Source of the DNA: Clostridiaceae bacterium
GTDB lineage: Bacteria > Bacillota_I > Bacilli_A > Erysipelotrichales > Coprobacillaceae
Length of the DNA stretch: 64,000 bases
Assembly (NCBI GenBank): GCA_902363625.1
Contig: CABJAS010000007.1
Coordinates: 186,001 to 250,000 of the forward strand
Direction: 5' to 3'
The translations under genes were made by a program, and so were the position numbers. Each line of letters begins with the position of its first letter. Position 1 is the first letter of the stretch. Positions 34,693 to 43,118 of this stretch are shown here, in pieces. Below the pieces are notes generated by a model. That model did not search any database and had not been told where the DNA came from. It saw nothing but the letters and a program-made list of their open reading frames with translations.

Positions 34693-37245
34693 ATGGATTA
34701 TAGAAAAACTATTAAAGAAATCTACGAAGAATATAAAGTAGATCCAAAGCTAGGACTAACGTCCAAGCAAGTCAAAGAACGTATCGAATTGTATGGTCAA
34801 AACATTTTAGAAAAAGAAAAAAAGAAAAGTCTAATCAAAATGTTTGTAGAACAATTCAAAGATCCAATGGTGGTTATATTGATCGTTGGTGCTGTGATGT
34901 CTCTTGTTTTAGGAGAATTGATCGATGCTTCAATTATTTTATTCGTGCTTATTTTAAATGCGTTTATAGGAGTATTTCAAGAATCTAAAGCAGAAAAGTC
35001 ATTGGAAGCTCTGGAAAAATTAAATTCACCGATCGTTCAGGTATTAAGAGACGGACATGTCGGCAGTATTGATTATCAAGATTTAACTATCGGAGATCTT
35101 GTTTTTTTAAGTTCGGGATCTTTTGTTCCGGCAGATTTAAGACTGGTCGAATGCGAACAGCTGGAAATTGATGAATCTATGCTGACGGGGGAAAATGAAC
35201 CCGTGAAAAAACAGGCAGAATTTGTCAGCTATCAGGAACTGCCGATCATGGAACAAAAAAACATGGCATTCATGTCAACCTATGTCACGAAAGGAAAGGC
35301 AGTGGGACTGGTTACCGCCATTGCTAAGCAGAGTGAGGTAGGACATATTGCTAAATTGTTAACCGATCAAAAAACAGAAAGCAGTCCCTTACAAATCAAG
35401 CTGGCACAGTTATCAAAACTATTGGGAATTCTAACTGTTGGATTATGCGGTCTGATGTTTATCATTGGACTTATTCAAGGAAAGAATTTATTTGATATGC
35501 TGCTTTTAGCGATTTCTTTAGCGGTTGCAGCTATTCCAGAGGGACTGCCGGCAATCGTCAGCATTACCTTAGCTTTTAGTGTCCAGGCAATGTCGAAGCA
35601 CCATGCAATCGTGCGTAAATTAGGCGGTGTTGAAACATTAGGATCAGTGAGTGTCATTTGCAGCGATAAGACCGGTACATTGACACAAAATCGAATGAGT
35701 GTAGTAGGCACTTATCCGAGTAACGTTCCTGCTCATATGTATGAATGTATGAGTCTATGTCACGATGTCAGCTTTGGTGATGACCGTATGTTTGGTGATC
35801 CGATGGAACTGGCTTTAGTGACCTTTGCAATGAAGGCGAACTATGATCCTATTGCCATGAAAAAAGAGTATCACAAAATTTCAGAAGTCCCTTTTGAAAG
35901 TAAAACGAAAAAAATGCAGGTGACCTATCAAATGGGGAGCAGGCGTTATCTGTTTGAAAAAGGTGCCATTGATGTTTTATTAAAGGAATGTCAGAGTGAA
36001 TATCGAGATGGACGCATAGAACCATTATCATCGATTCGTAAAGAGACATTGCAAAAAGAAGCCAATAACTTAGCGAATCAGGCTTTGCGCGTACTCGCAT
36101 TTGCTTATAAAGAAAGTAATGGATTAAATAATGAACCCTTGATTTTCTTAGGCTATGTCGGATTGATGGATCCACCAAGAAAAGGGGTAAAAGAAGCCAT
36201 TGAAACCTGTCATAAGGCATCGATTAAAGTAGCCATGATTACCGGGGATCATCCTAATACTGCTTTAGCGATAGCAAAGCAGCTGAATATTACACAAAAT
36301 CCAAATTCTGTATTAACCGGAAATGAAATTGAGAAAATGGGGGATGAAGAATTAAAGCGACAGGTAAAAACGCATCAGATTTTTGCCCGTGTATCTCCAA
36401 CACATAAAGTAAGAATTGTAGAAGCCTATCAGCGTAATGGAGAGGTTGTTTCAATGAGTGGTGATGGAGTTAACGATGCTCCGGCACTAAAAAAGGCAGA
36501 TGTTGGGATTGCGATGGGAGAAAGCGGAAGCGATGTTGCCAAGCAAGCCAGTGATCTGGTGCTGACCGATGATCATTTTGCCAGTATCGTATCGGCAATA
36601 GAAGAAGGTCGTAATATCTATCTTAATATTAAAAAAGCGATTTTATATTTGCTGTCATGTAATATTGGAGAGATGATGGCATTGATTTTATCCGTGATCT
36701 TGATGCCTCATACCAATGCTTTAATGTCCGCTGTTCAAATCTTATGGGTAAACCTTGTTACAGATGCTCTGCCTGCTTTGGCATACAGTTTAGAGCCTGA
36801 AGATCCTTATATCATGAATGAAGTGCCAAGAAAAAAAGATGAATCTGTCTTTAGTCATGGCGGAGGAATCTTTACCTTAATGAATGGACTTCTAATCGGA
36901 ACGATCACGTTAGTTGCCTATCGCTATGGATTGAATATTTCTCATGCTTATGGTCAGACAATGGCATTTATGGTTTTATCTATTTCACAGTTAATTCATG
37001 CATTAAATTTAAGAAGCATGAATCATTCGATTTTTAAGATTGGTATCTTTAAAAATAAATATTTACTGGCAACCTGTGTGTTAAGTATTGCTTTACAGAT
37101 CAGTGTTACGATTTTCCCATTCTTCAAGATCCTACTGAAAACGGTGAGCTTGTCAATGAATGCATGGATAATTATTTTCTTACTTTCTTCTTTAACCTTA
37201 GTTTTAAATGAAATCAGTAAATTGTTTTACAAAGAAGAAAACTAA
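34693..37245 (+). CDS. P-type calcium-transporting ATPase
   Basis: An 850-residue P2-type ATPase, probably exporting calcium. In order: N-terminal cation-ATPase domain; actuator loop with SMLTGENEPV; PEGLPAIV in transmembrane segment 4 (the calcium-site motif PEGL); phosphorylation motif CSDKTGTLTQNRMS; nucleotide-binding domain with FEKGAIDVLL; hinge MSGDGVNDAPALKKADVGIAMG; and six C-terminal membrane segments including the NLVTDALPALA region of segment 6. The form matches bacterial SERCA/PMR1-like pumps. No regulator adjacent. Confidence 0.93.
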   Translation: MDYRKTIKEIYEEYKVDPKLGLTSKQVKERIELYGQNILEKEKKKSLIKMFVEQFKDPMVVILIVGAVMSLVLGELIDASIILFVLILNAFIGVFQESKAEKSLEALEKLNSPIVQVLRDGHVGSIDYQDLTIGDLVFLSSGSFVPADLRLVECEQLEIDESMLTGENEPVKKQAEFVSYQELPIMEQKNMAFMSTYVTKGKAVGLVTAIAKQSEVGHIAKLLTDQKTESSPLQIKLAQLSKLLGILTVGLCGLMFIIGLIQGKNLFDMLLLAISLAVAAIPEGLPAIVSITLAFSVQAMSKHHAIVRKLGGVETLGSVSVICSDKTGTLTQNRMSVVGTYPSNVPAHMYECMSLCHDVSFGDDRMFGDPMELALVTFAMKANYDPIAMKKEYHKISEVPFESKTKKMQVTYQMGSRRYLFEKGAIDVLLKECQSEYRDGRIEPLSSIRKETLQKEANNLANQALRVLAFAYKESNGLNNEPLIFLGYVGLMDPPRKGVKEAIETCHKASIKVAMITGDHPNTALAIAKQLNITQNPNSVLTGNEIEKMGDEELKRQVKTHQIFARVSPTHKVRIVEAYQRNGEVVSMSGDGVNDAPALKKADVGIAMGESGSDVAKQASDLVLTDDHFASIVSAIEEGRNIYLNIKKAILYLLSCNIGEMMALILSVILMPHTNALMSAVQILWVNLVTDALPALAYSLEPEDPYIMNEVPRKKDESVFSHGGGIFTLMNGLLIGTITLVAYRYGLNISHAYGQTMAFMVLSISQLIHALNLRSMNHSIFKIGIFKNKYLLATCVLSIALQISVTIFPFFKILLKTVSLSMNAWIIIFLLSSLTLVLNEISKLFYKEEN

Positions 37246-37299
37246 TTGCGAAGCAGCTGAAGAATTGTTATGATAGAGATAATTGCAGGGAGGGCTAAC

Positions 37300-37782
37300 A
37301 TGATAATTCGATCAGCAAAATTAGAGGATTTAAAAGAGATTGCCAATATTGAAAACTGTTGTTTTCCTAAGGCAGAAGCTGCGTCTAAAGAGGCTTTGAA
37401 GGAACGTATTGAAGCTTTTAAAGACTGCTTCTTTGTCGCAGAGACAGAAGAAAAAATAGTAGGCTTTATCAATGGCTGTATCAGTAATGATAATACGATT
37501 CAAGATGAAGCTTACGAAAGCATCCGCTATCATGATCCATCTGGAAAATATCAAATGGTCTTTGGCTTAGATGTCTTGCCAGACTACCAGCATCAAGGTA
37601 TTGCACAGCGGCTGATGTATCATTTTATCAAGACTGCTAAGAACCGTGGACAGCTTGGCATTGTTCTAACATGTAAGGAACATCTTATCGGTTTTTATGA
37701 ACAGTTTGGCTTTGTGAACGAAGGAAAATCAGCTTCCACACATGGTTTTGTCACATGGTATGATATGCGTTTATTATTTTAG
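37300..37782 (+). CDS. GNAT-family N-acetyltransferase
   Basis: A 160-residue acetyltransferase. MIIRSAKLEDLKEIANIE is the usual GNAT opening; acetyl-CoA binding is seen in GLDVLPDYQHQGIAQRLM (R/Q-x-x-G-x-A). FYEQFGFVNEG closes the fold. The start at 37300 follows GGGAGGG. Substrate unknown; the spacing recalls RimI-like or small-molecule acetylases. Confidence 0.88.
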   Translation: MIIRSAKLEDLKEIANIENCCFPKAEAASKEALKERIEAFKDCFFVAETEEKIVGFINGCISNDNTIQDEAYESIRYHDPSGKYQMVFGLDVLPDYQHQGIAQRLMYHFIKTAKNRGQLGIVLTCKEHLIGFYEQFGFVNEGKSASTHGFVTWYDMRLLF

Positions 37783-37807
37783 CACCTGTTTGGCAGGTGC
37801 ATTTTTT
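37782..37807 (+). terminator. terminator of the GNAT gene
   Basis: GCACCTG-TTTGG-CAGGTGC followed by ATTTTTT. Confidence 0.85.
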
Positions 37808-37909
37808 ATTGAAATGACTTTATAGAAAGCATATGTTAAAATAAAAGTGAGTAAATATAACGAACTCAGGATTATAATAAAAAGAGCCAAATGGCTCTTA
37901 AAACAAGAA

Positions 37910-38218
37910 TTATAATTGCGTTTCTTTGCCAGAATATTCTTGATAAACCTTTTGTACTTTTTCAGGGGTTTGCTTTTCAAGCTTATACCATCCTTTTGAG
38001 TACATTAAATCAAAAACTTCTCTTTGAGAACAGTAGGTTTCTTTTTGAATTTCGATCAGTTTTTTCTGTAATTCTAAATGTGAACATTCAATAATGAAAG
38101 TGGTGTAGTCACTTAAAAGTGATTTTAAAGATAATAGGACATCATCGATCTTATCATAGTCATTAAAAGCATTTTCATTAGGAAGAATTGGCTGTTTTGG
38201 TGGGTTTAAATTATCCAT
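37910..38218 (-). CDS. CotF-like spore coat domain protein
   Basis: A 102-residue helical protein. The C-terminal two-thirds (SLLSDYTTFIIECSHLELQ... then REVFDLMYSKGWYKLEKQ) match the coat-F domain: a ferritin-like helical hairpin ending in a GWY motif. It overlaps the upstream 66-residue gene by eight bases. In spore formers such proteins are coat components; here it is the clearest hint that the organism sporulates. A sporulation-sigma promoter was not recognised. Confidence 0.7.
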   Translation of the reverse strand: MDNLNPPKQPILPNENAFNDYDKIDDVLLSLKSLLSDYTTFIIECSHLELQKKLIEIQKETYCSQREVFDLMYSKGWYKLEKQTPEKVQKVYQEYSGKETQL

Positions 38219-38411
38219 TTAGACACTCCAATAATTTTGAATAATGTGTTTTTAACATACTATGTAATCGATCTAATGTCATTTGAATATCTTTGTCCTC
38301 TACACTTTCTTTATAGCTTTTCACTTTTTTAGATAATACCAGAATAGTATTTAACTGATCGTCGAAAGAACCGCTGTCTTTAGTTGAAATCATTTTTGGT
38401 GGCTGGTTCAT
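38211..38411 (-). CDS. small hypothetical protein paired with the CotF-like gene
   Basis: A 66-residue, mostly helical protein (TILVLSKKVKSYKESVEDKD, MLKTHYSKLLECL) preceded by GAAGGAGG. Its stop lies inside the start of the CotF-like gene, so they are translated together. Its heptad pattern suggests a helical hairpin that could pack against the CotF-like partner. No named family recognised. Confidence 0.6.
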   Translation of the reverse strand: MNQPPKMISTKDSGSFDDQLNTILVLSKKVKSYKESVEDKDIQMTLDRLHSMLKTHYSKLLECLNG

Positions 38412-38504
38412 TATAATTCCTCCTTCATTATTAGTATGGTTGAAGGAAGCTATCTTATTTATATTTTTTAAAATTTAATATATGATCACAGTAAAGGAGA
38501 AAGG

Positions 38505-38816
38505 ATGAAATTAGTTAGAGATAAAATTCCGGAAATTATTGCCGGTCAAAACAAAAAAGCAGTCATTTCAGTAATGAATGATGAAGAATATTATCAAGCT
38601 TTATTAATGAAGCTGTCAGAAGAAACCGATGAATTTTTAGAGGATCAAAACGAAGAAGAGCTTTGTGATATTTTGGAAGTAGTGTATGCATTAGCGGAAA
38701 CAATGAATGTTTCAATTCCTCAACTAGAGCAGGTGCGTAAAGAAAAAAGGGAAAGAAACGGTGCGTTTAAAAAACGTTTAAGATTAGAAAGGATTATGGA
38801 AAACAGCGATGAATAA
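38505..38816 (+). CDS. MazG-like nucleotide pyrophosphohydrolase
   Basis: A 103-residue protein of the phosphoribosyl-ATP pyrophosphohydrolase-like/MazG superfamily. MKLVRDKIPEIIAGQ is the characteristic start, KLSEETDEFLED supplies the metal-binding EExxE-type acidic helix and CDILEVVYAL the second acidic helix. It would hydrolyse a nucleoside triphosphate to the monophosphate. It overlaps the HAD gene that follows. Confidence 0.85.
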   Translation: MKLVRDKIPEIIAGQNKKAVISVMNDEEYYQALLMKLSEETDEFLEDQNEEELCDILEVVYALAETMNVSIPQLEQVRKEKRERNGAFKKRLRLERIMENSDE

Positions 38817-39522
38817 ACCGAAAATGATTTTGTTTGATTATGGTCAGACACTAGTAGCGGAAAAAGAATTTAATGGCGTGAGAGGAACTGAGGCAGTCTT
38901 AAAACATGCTGTTAAAAACAGATATAATCTATCTGCCGAAGAACTTCAGGCAAGAGCCACGGATATTAATAGGGAATTAGGACGCTTTAGTTCACCGGAT
39001 ACCATGATAGCGGAAGTACATAACCATTTTTATCAAAATTATTTTTATAAAGCTAATGGTATTGAGCTGTCTTTATCAAACAGTGAGATAGAAACATTAT
39101 TCTGGGATCAGGCAGCTAAAGGAAAGCCAACGGCGGGGATTCAGGAGTTTTTAAATTATTTGCAAAAGATTCGCACCGGTGTTATCAGTAATATTGCTTA
39201 TAGTCAGGAAGCTTTAGAAAAGCGTATATCTCAATTAATCCATCACCCGTTCGAATTTATTTTAGCGACAAGTGAATATGTATTTCGCAAGCCCAATCCG
39301 CGTATATTTGACTTAGCACTGGAAATAGCCGAGCTTTCTCCAAAAGAAGTGTGGTATTGCGGAGATCATCCTTATTATGATGTCATTGGTGCCAAAAATG
39401 CTTCGCTGCAGCCTGTTTTATATCAAGGTGCCACTAAAAATAACTATGAAAATGAGGAAGGAACAATCATCATTCAGCATTGGCAAGAACTGCAGGAATT
39501 ATTAGAATCTTTAAATGAATAA
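38809..39522 (+). CDS. HAD-family hydrolase
   Basis: A 237-residue HAD phosphatase: motif I ILFDYGQTLV (DxGxT, with Gly-Gln in place of the second Asp region), motif II GVISNIAY, motif III FRKPNPRIFDLAL and motif IV YCGDHPYYDVIGA. The helical cap lies between motifs I and II. It shares an eight-base overlap with the MazG-like gene and is followed by acylphosphatase, so three small phosphate-metabolising enzymes form one operon. Substrate unknown. Confidence 0.88.
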   Translation: MNKPKMILFDYGQTLVAEKEFNGVRGTEAVLKHAVKNRYNLSAEELQARATDINRELGRFSSPDTMIAEVHNHFYQNYFYKANGIELSLSNSEIETLFWDQAAKGKPTAGIQEFLNYLQKIRTGVISNIAYSQEALEKRISQLIHHPFEFILATSEYVFRKPNPRIFDLALEIAELSPKEVWYCGDHPYYDVIGAKNASLQPVLYQGATKNNYENEEGTIIIQHWQELQELLESLNE

Positions 39523-39536
39523 AGGAGATGACTAAG

Positions 39537-39800
39537 ATGATAAGAAAACGTATTTATTTTAGCGGATATGTTCAAGGCGTTGGCTTTCGCTATACGGTCA
39601 TTCAACTGGCAAGACGCTTCCATCTTACCGGCTGGGTTAAAAATTTATATGATGGCAGAGTGGAAATGGAAGTTCAAGGAAAGAGTGAGGAATATGAATG
39701 TCTGATGCAGGCTCTTAAAAATCAATTTGAAATCACTCAGATACAAACACAAGCTTGTGAAATAAGACAGGACGAAAATGAATTTGATTTAAAATGGTAA
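39537..39800 (+). CDS. acyP: acylphosphatase
   Basis: An 87-residue acylphosphatase that hydrolyses acyl phosphates. YVQGVGFRYTVIQLA holds the phosphate-binding loop and catalytic Arg; GWVKNLYDGRVEMEVQG includes the catalytic Asn. The start at 39537 is nine bases after GGAG; the ATG at 39528 directly abuts it. Last gene of the three-gene unit. Confidence 0.93.
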   Translation: MIRKRIYFSGYVQGVGFRYTVIQLARRFHLTGWVKNLYDGRVEMEVQGKSEEYECLMQALKNQFEITQIQTQACEIRQDENEFDLKW

Positions 39801-39806
39801 AGAAAA

Positions 39807-39828
39807 AAGCGCTCTTATTGAAGCGCTA
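39807..39828 (-). terminator. terminator of the minus-strand lipoprotein gene
   Basis: On the minus strand AGCGCT-TCAATAAG-AGCGCT runs into T6. It also lies just after acyP on the other strand. Confidence 0.7.
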
Positions 39829-40389
39829 TTGAGGATTAAAAGAATCATTTAATTCTTTAACCGTATTTACTAAATTACCGCTGATTATATTTTGCAGATC
39901 TTGATTATCATCGACTACCCATTTTTTGTTTTCATCCTGATGCAGGCTTAATGTGAGCGTTGTTGTAAAATCTTTTTCTGCCATATTGAATCCATCGATA
40001 AACATTTTCTGAACTTCCTGACTGATCGTTTCTTGATCAGTGCCAGAAAGAGATTCATTTAATGAATAGGCAAAAGCAGATGGAAATGTGGCCTTAAAGG
40101 CTTTGCCAAAGTCGTAAGCTGTAAAGGTAACATCAACGGTAGCAGTGGTATCTGTAATTTTTTCATTGGCAATCGTAAAAGAAAAATCACTGAGTTTCTT
40201 TATCAAATCGTTTGGGATAGTAAAATCGCTTGTTCCGGTAAATTGATTCAAGACTTCCTGACTGGCTTCGTTTACTTTTTCTTTTGCCTCTTTCAAATAA
40301 GTCTGCGCTGCTGTTGTAGGTGTATCTTTTTTAGGGGAACAGCCTGTCCATAACCCTAAGCATAATAAACATATAAGTAACTTCTTCAT
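39826..40389 (-). CDS. lipoprotein, DUF5105/DUF4878-like
   Basis: A 187-residue lipoprotein: lipobox LGLWTGCSPKK with the acylated Cys near residue 17. The rest is one alpha+beta domain with TATVDVTFTAYDFGKAF and KWVVDDNQDLQNI, the pattern of the NTF2-like DUF4878/DUF5105 lipoproteins of Bacillota. The start at 40389 follows GAGGG. Extracytoplasmic, role unknown. Confidence 0.75.
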   Translation of the reverse strand: MKKLLICLLCLGLWTGCSPKKDTPTTAAQTYLKEAKEKVNEASQEVLNQFTGTSDFTIPNDLIKKLSDFSFTIANEKITDTTATVDVTFTAYDFGKAFKATFPSAFAYSLNESLSGTDQETISQEVQKMFIDGFNMAEKDFTTTLTLSLHQDENKKWVVDDNQDLQNIISGNLVNTVKELNDSFNPQ

Positions 40390-40474
40390 ATTTTTCCCTC
40401 TCAATCTTTATACTTTTATTCTAATAAAATCTATGCGATAGTTCAATCTTTATTGAAACAAGAAAGGAAAATAC

Positions 40475-40918
40475 ATGAAAATAAAATTAATAACGGAGCA
40501 TAAAGAAGATTATTTTGAATGGCTCTTGTTGGCGGATGAACAAAAAGAATTAGTTGAAGCATATTTATATCAGGGGGATATATGGGCATTGGAAGACGAT
40601 GGTGTTAAAACAGTAAGCATTGTGATTTTTAAGGATGAGCAGACCTGCGAACTCAAAAATTTAGCGACACTGCCATCCCATCAAGGACATGGCTATGGTA
40701 AAAAAATGATACAATTTCTCTTTTCATATTATCAGCCCAGTTATCAATATATGGAAGTAGGTACTGGAGACAGTCCTAAAACAATTCCGTTTTATGAAAA
40801 ATGCGGGTTTAAGCGCGATCACGTTATCCCAAATTTCTTTTTAGATCACTACGATCATCCCATTATAGAAGACGGAGTGCTTTTAAAAGATATGATCTAT
40901 TTAAAAAAGGAACTGTAA
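40475..40918 (+). CDS. GNAT-family N-acetyltransferase
   Basis: A 147-residue acetyltransferase. LATLPSHQGHGYGKKMIQFL is the acetyl-CoA binding loop (Q-G-x-G-x-G/K) and TIPFYEKCGFKRDHVIPNFF the end of the fold. The C-terminus HYDHPIIEDGVLLKDMIYL matches a subgroup found in Firmicutes. Substrate unknown. Confidence 0.88.
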   Translation: MKIKLITEHKEDYFEWLLLADEQKELVEAYLYQGDIWALEDDGVKTVSIVIFKDEQTCELKNLATLPSHQGHGYGKKMIQFLFSYYQPSYQYMEVGTGDSPKTIPFYEKCGFKRDHVIPNFFLDHYDHPIIEDGVLLKDMIYLKKEL

Positions 40919-40934
40919 ATAAAGTTCCTTTTAA
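40910..40934 (+). terminator. terminator of the second GNAT gene
   Basis: AAGGAACT-GTAAATA-AAGTTCCTT with T-rich flank, overlapping the stop codon. Confidence 0.7.
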
Positions 40935-41350
40935 CTGTTAGCAAAATCTTTTCCAAATTGAAGACAGCGAGAATCCTTTTCTTCAGGTTCTCCTTTAATG
41001 ATGAGACTGCCAGAAAGATCAGCTGAACTTTGAGAAATAATCTCTTCAAATTTTCTCATCCATTCACCGTCTCCCCAACCGTATGAACCAAATAAAGCAA
41101 CCTTTTTATCTGCTAATTGTGTTTTGATTTCTTCTAAAAATGGCAGAAATGTTGTTCCTTCAAGCTGTTCTTTACTAGTTGCCGGACAACCCAGCATAAT
41201 CTTTTTAAATCCATTTATATGTGGTGTAGTTTCTTTTAAATTGATTAACGTGACAGTGCTATTTGTTTCAATAATACCATTGCGAATTTCCTCTGCCATT
41301 TTTTTAGTGTTCCCGGTACCAGACCAATATACGATTAAAATATTTTCCAT
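40931..41350 (-). CDS. flavodoxin
   Basis: A 139-residue flavodoxin, an FMN-carrying electron shuttle. The phosphate loop is YWSGTGNTKKMAEEI at the N-terminus; the FMN-stacking loops are at GCPATSKEQLEGTTF and FGSYGWGDGEWMRKFEE. The promoter carries a TetR-style palindrome at 41370, though no tetR gene is near, so it is probably controlled in trans. Preceded by AAGGAGG. Confidence 0.9.
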   Translation of the reverse strand: MENILIVYWSGTGNTKKMAEEIRNGIIETNSTVTLINLKETTPHINGFKKIMLGCPATSKEQLEGTTFLPFLEEIKTQLADKKVALFGSYGWGDGEWMRKFEEIISQSSADLSGSLIIKGEPEEKDSRCLQFGKDFANS

Positions 41351-41369
41351 ATTAAGACCTCCTTATAAG

Positions 41370-41385
41370 TTAGTGTTCACTAACT
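41370..41385. promoter_or_regulatory. TetR-type palindrome at the flavodoxin promoter
   Basis: GTTAGTG-TT-CACTAAC has perfect seven-base arms. On the minus strand it follows TTGACC-N17-TAGACT, so it would cover the transcription start of the flavodoxin gene. Confidence 0.65.
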
Positions 41386-41433
41386 GATGATAGTCTATCA
41401 AATTCATGCAATCTGGTCAAAGAAGATGCTTCA

Positions 41434-42003
41434 TTATTTTTTAATAATGGCATAGATGAAGTTTCGATATAAATTTAAATAAGAATAAAGGTAAGCCCCT
41501 AGAAAATGGAATGGTGTAAAATTGTGTGGATAGTGAGATGGCATCATTGCATAATTTATTTTAGCCTCTTTCGCAAAGCGATTTGCTTTTCTGAGCTGCC
41601 AGGGTGACGTGATAATCAAAGCACTGATTAAACGATGCTGCTTCATGATTTGCTTTGCATATTGGATATTTCCATAGGTATTACGGGCTTTGGTTTCTAG
41701 TAGAAGCTGATCTTCTTTGATGCCATGCTTTAAAGCATAGGTTTTCATCACTTCAGCCTCAAGATATTCATTTTTAACGGCACCTCCGCTTACTATTATT
41801 TTCTTAAAGATGCCTTGGTGATATAGCTGAATGGCAGTATCCATTCTTGATTGTAAAATTGGGTGAATTGTTCCATCTTTTTTAGCCGGATAGCCTAACA
41901 CAATACAGACATCGTAAGATAAATGACCGTTGCTTTTATGAATGGGTCCAAAATAAAAAAATGGTAATAAGAAGAGTAAAGCAAGAATAATGATAATAAA
42001 CAT
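41434..42003 (-). CDS. YdcF/DUF218 family membrane-anchored protein
   Basis: A 189-residue protein with one N-terminal membrane segment and a DUF218 domain: CIVLGYPAKKDGT, IVSGGAVKNEYLEAEVMKTYA and ETKARNTYGNIQYAK are the conserved points. Relatives include SanA and ElyC, linked to envelope integrity. It faces the outside of the cell; reaction unknown. Confidence 0.85.
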   Translation of the reverse strand: MFIIIILALLFLLPFFYFGPIHKSNGHLSYDVCIVLGYPAKKDGTIHPILQSRMDTAIQLYHQGIFKKIIVSGGAVKNEYLEAEVMKTYALKHGIKEDQLLLETKARNTYGNIQYAKQIMKQHRLISALIITSPWQLRKANRFAKEAKINYAMMPSHYPHNFTPFHFLGAYLYSYLNLYRNFIYAIIKK

Positions 42004-42107
42004 AGAATCCCTCCAGTTGTATTATAAAGTATTTATTTACCAAAAGATACATTGAATCTAAGTCAAAGGAATGTTATTCTAATAGTAGGAAAGAAAGAGG
42101 GAGAAGA

Positions 42108-42581
42108 ATGAAAACATGGATGAAAGGAAATAAAAAATACTGTTGGGCTGCTTATTTTTTACTATTGTTAGGGTTGAGTTGGAGTACGAATCGTTTGATG
42201 CCTAGCTGGATGTTTAGTTTAGAGCATTGGTTGAAAGAAGCTGTGAATGTAATTCCATTTAAAACGATGATTTATTACTTTAATAGTTTGTGGGATGGCT
42301 CACTCAATGTTAATATTCCAATTCGTTTTTTTATCATGAATATTCTTGTTGGAATATCAATGGGAGTGCTTTTTGCAATTTTAAATCGTAAAGCATCATT
42401 GGTTCAGATGATGACGTTCAGCTGTATATTTTTTCTGATTTTTGAAGGGGCTGCTCTTTTGTTGAGAATCGGAATCTTTGATGTTGATTCTATTTTGATC
42501 AGAACAGCTGCAGCAGTTGGAATGTATCGGATGATTCAGAGATATGTTTTATCGAATAAGAAAATGTTAGGAATTCAATGA
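42108..42581 (+). CDS. VanZ-like family membrane protein (divergent)
   Basis: A 157-residue protein with four hydrophobic segments. NVIPFKTMIYYFNSLWDGS, then FFIMNILVGISMGVLFA and RIGIFDVDSILIRTAAAVG, follow the VanZ layout (NLIPFxT...NIxxNIxxFxPxG...RxFDxDDIIxNTxG), but several consensus residues are changed. VanZ raises teicoplanin resistance in Tn1546; chromosomal VanZ-like proteins are common and mostly unstudied. It is 28 kb from vanHAX, so no operon link. GAGGGAGAAG precedes the ATG. Confidence 0.6.
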   Translation: MKTWMKGNKKYCWAAYFLLLLGLSWSTNRLMPSWMFSLEHWLKEAVNVIPFKTMIYYFNSLWDGSLNVNIPIRFFIMNILVGISMGVLFAILNRKASLVQMMTFSCIFFLIFEGAALLLRIGIFDVDSILIRTAAAVGMYRMIQRYVLSNKKMLGIQ

Positions 42582-42740
42582 TTAAAGTAGTATCTCATAT
42601 ATACTATTTCGCTTAAAATTGCGTTTAAAATTTAGGATTTACATAATATGAAAAGAAAAATAAGGGAAATCTATTTAAATTCTTGCATTGTTGGTATATA
42701 ATGTAAATGTAGAAAGAGGAAGGGAAAGGAGATGAGAAAT

Positions 42741-43001
42741 ATGAAACAGTCATTGAGTCTTATAGCGATGGGTTTATATGGGGCTGCGCTAGTTGGACAA
42801 GTTATGTTGTCTGAGGAACGAATAAATATTTTCCAAGGCAAAATAGAAGTGCCATTAGAAATAATGTGTAAATTTGATTTAAAAAACGTATTTCCGTCTC
42901 GTTTCGTTCCGATGATTGAAATGACAGTAGGTGACGAAGAATTACCGAAAGCATTTCGATTGAATCGGAAGACTAGACCCCCTAACATATGTTGGGCTCA
43001 A
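42741..43001 (+). CDS. small hypothetical protein
   Basis: About 87 residues beginning MKQSLSLIAMGLYGAALVGQ, a short hydrophobic N-terminus that could be a signal or anchor, then a polar tail rich in prolines and charged residues. The start at 42741 is nine bases after GGAG. No family recognised. The long antisense frame over the same bases is less credible because it lacks a ribosome binding site. Confidence 0.4.
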
Positions 43002-43077
43002 TAAGAGCCGAATCCATCTTATGAATGGAGAGATTCACTGTAGACTTATAATTAAGTGCATACAACCCTCCCTTCAA

Positions 43078-43116
43078 GTAAAAAGGATATAGCTAAAGTC
43101 AGCTATATCCCTTTTT
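43078..43116. terminator. bidirectional terminator before the PopT-like gene
   Basis: AAAAAGGATATAGCT-AAAGTC-AGCTATATCCCTTTTT is a long near-perfect hairpin with A and T flanks between convergent genes. Confidence 0.85.
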
Positions 43117-43118
43117 AT

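Noticed and set aside
42671..42988. Antisense frame over the small gene at 42741
   Set aside because: No ribosome binding site, whereas the plus-strand frame has AAAGGAG at the correct distance.
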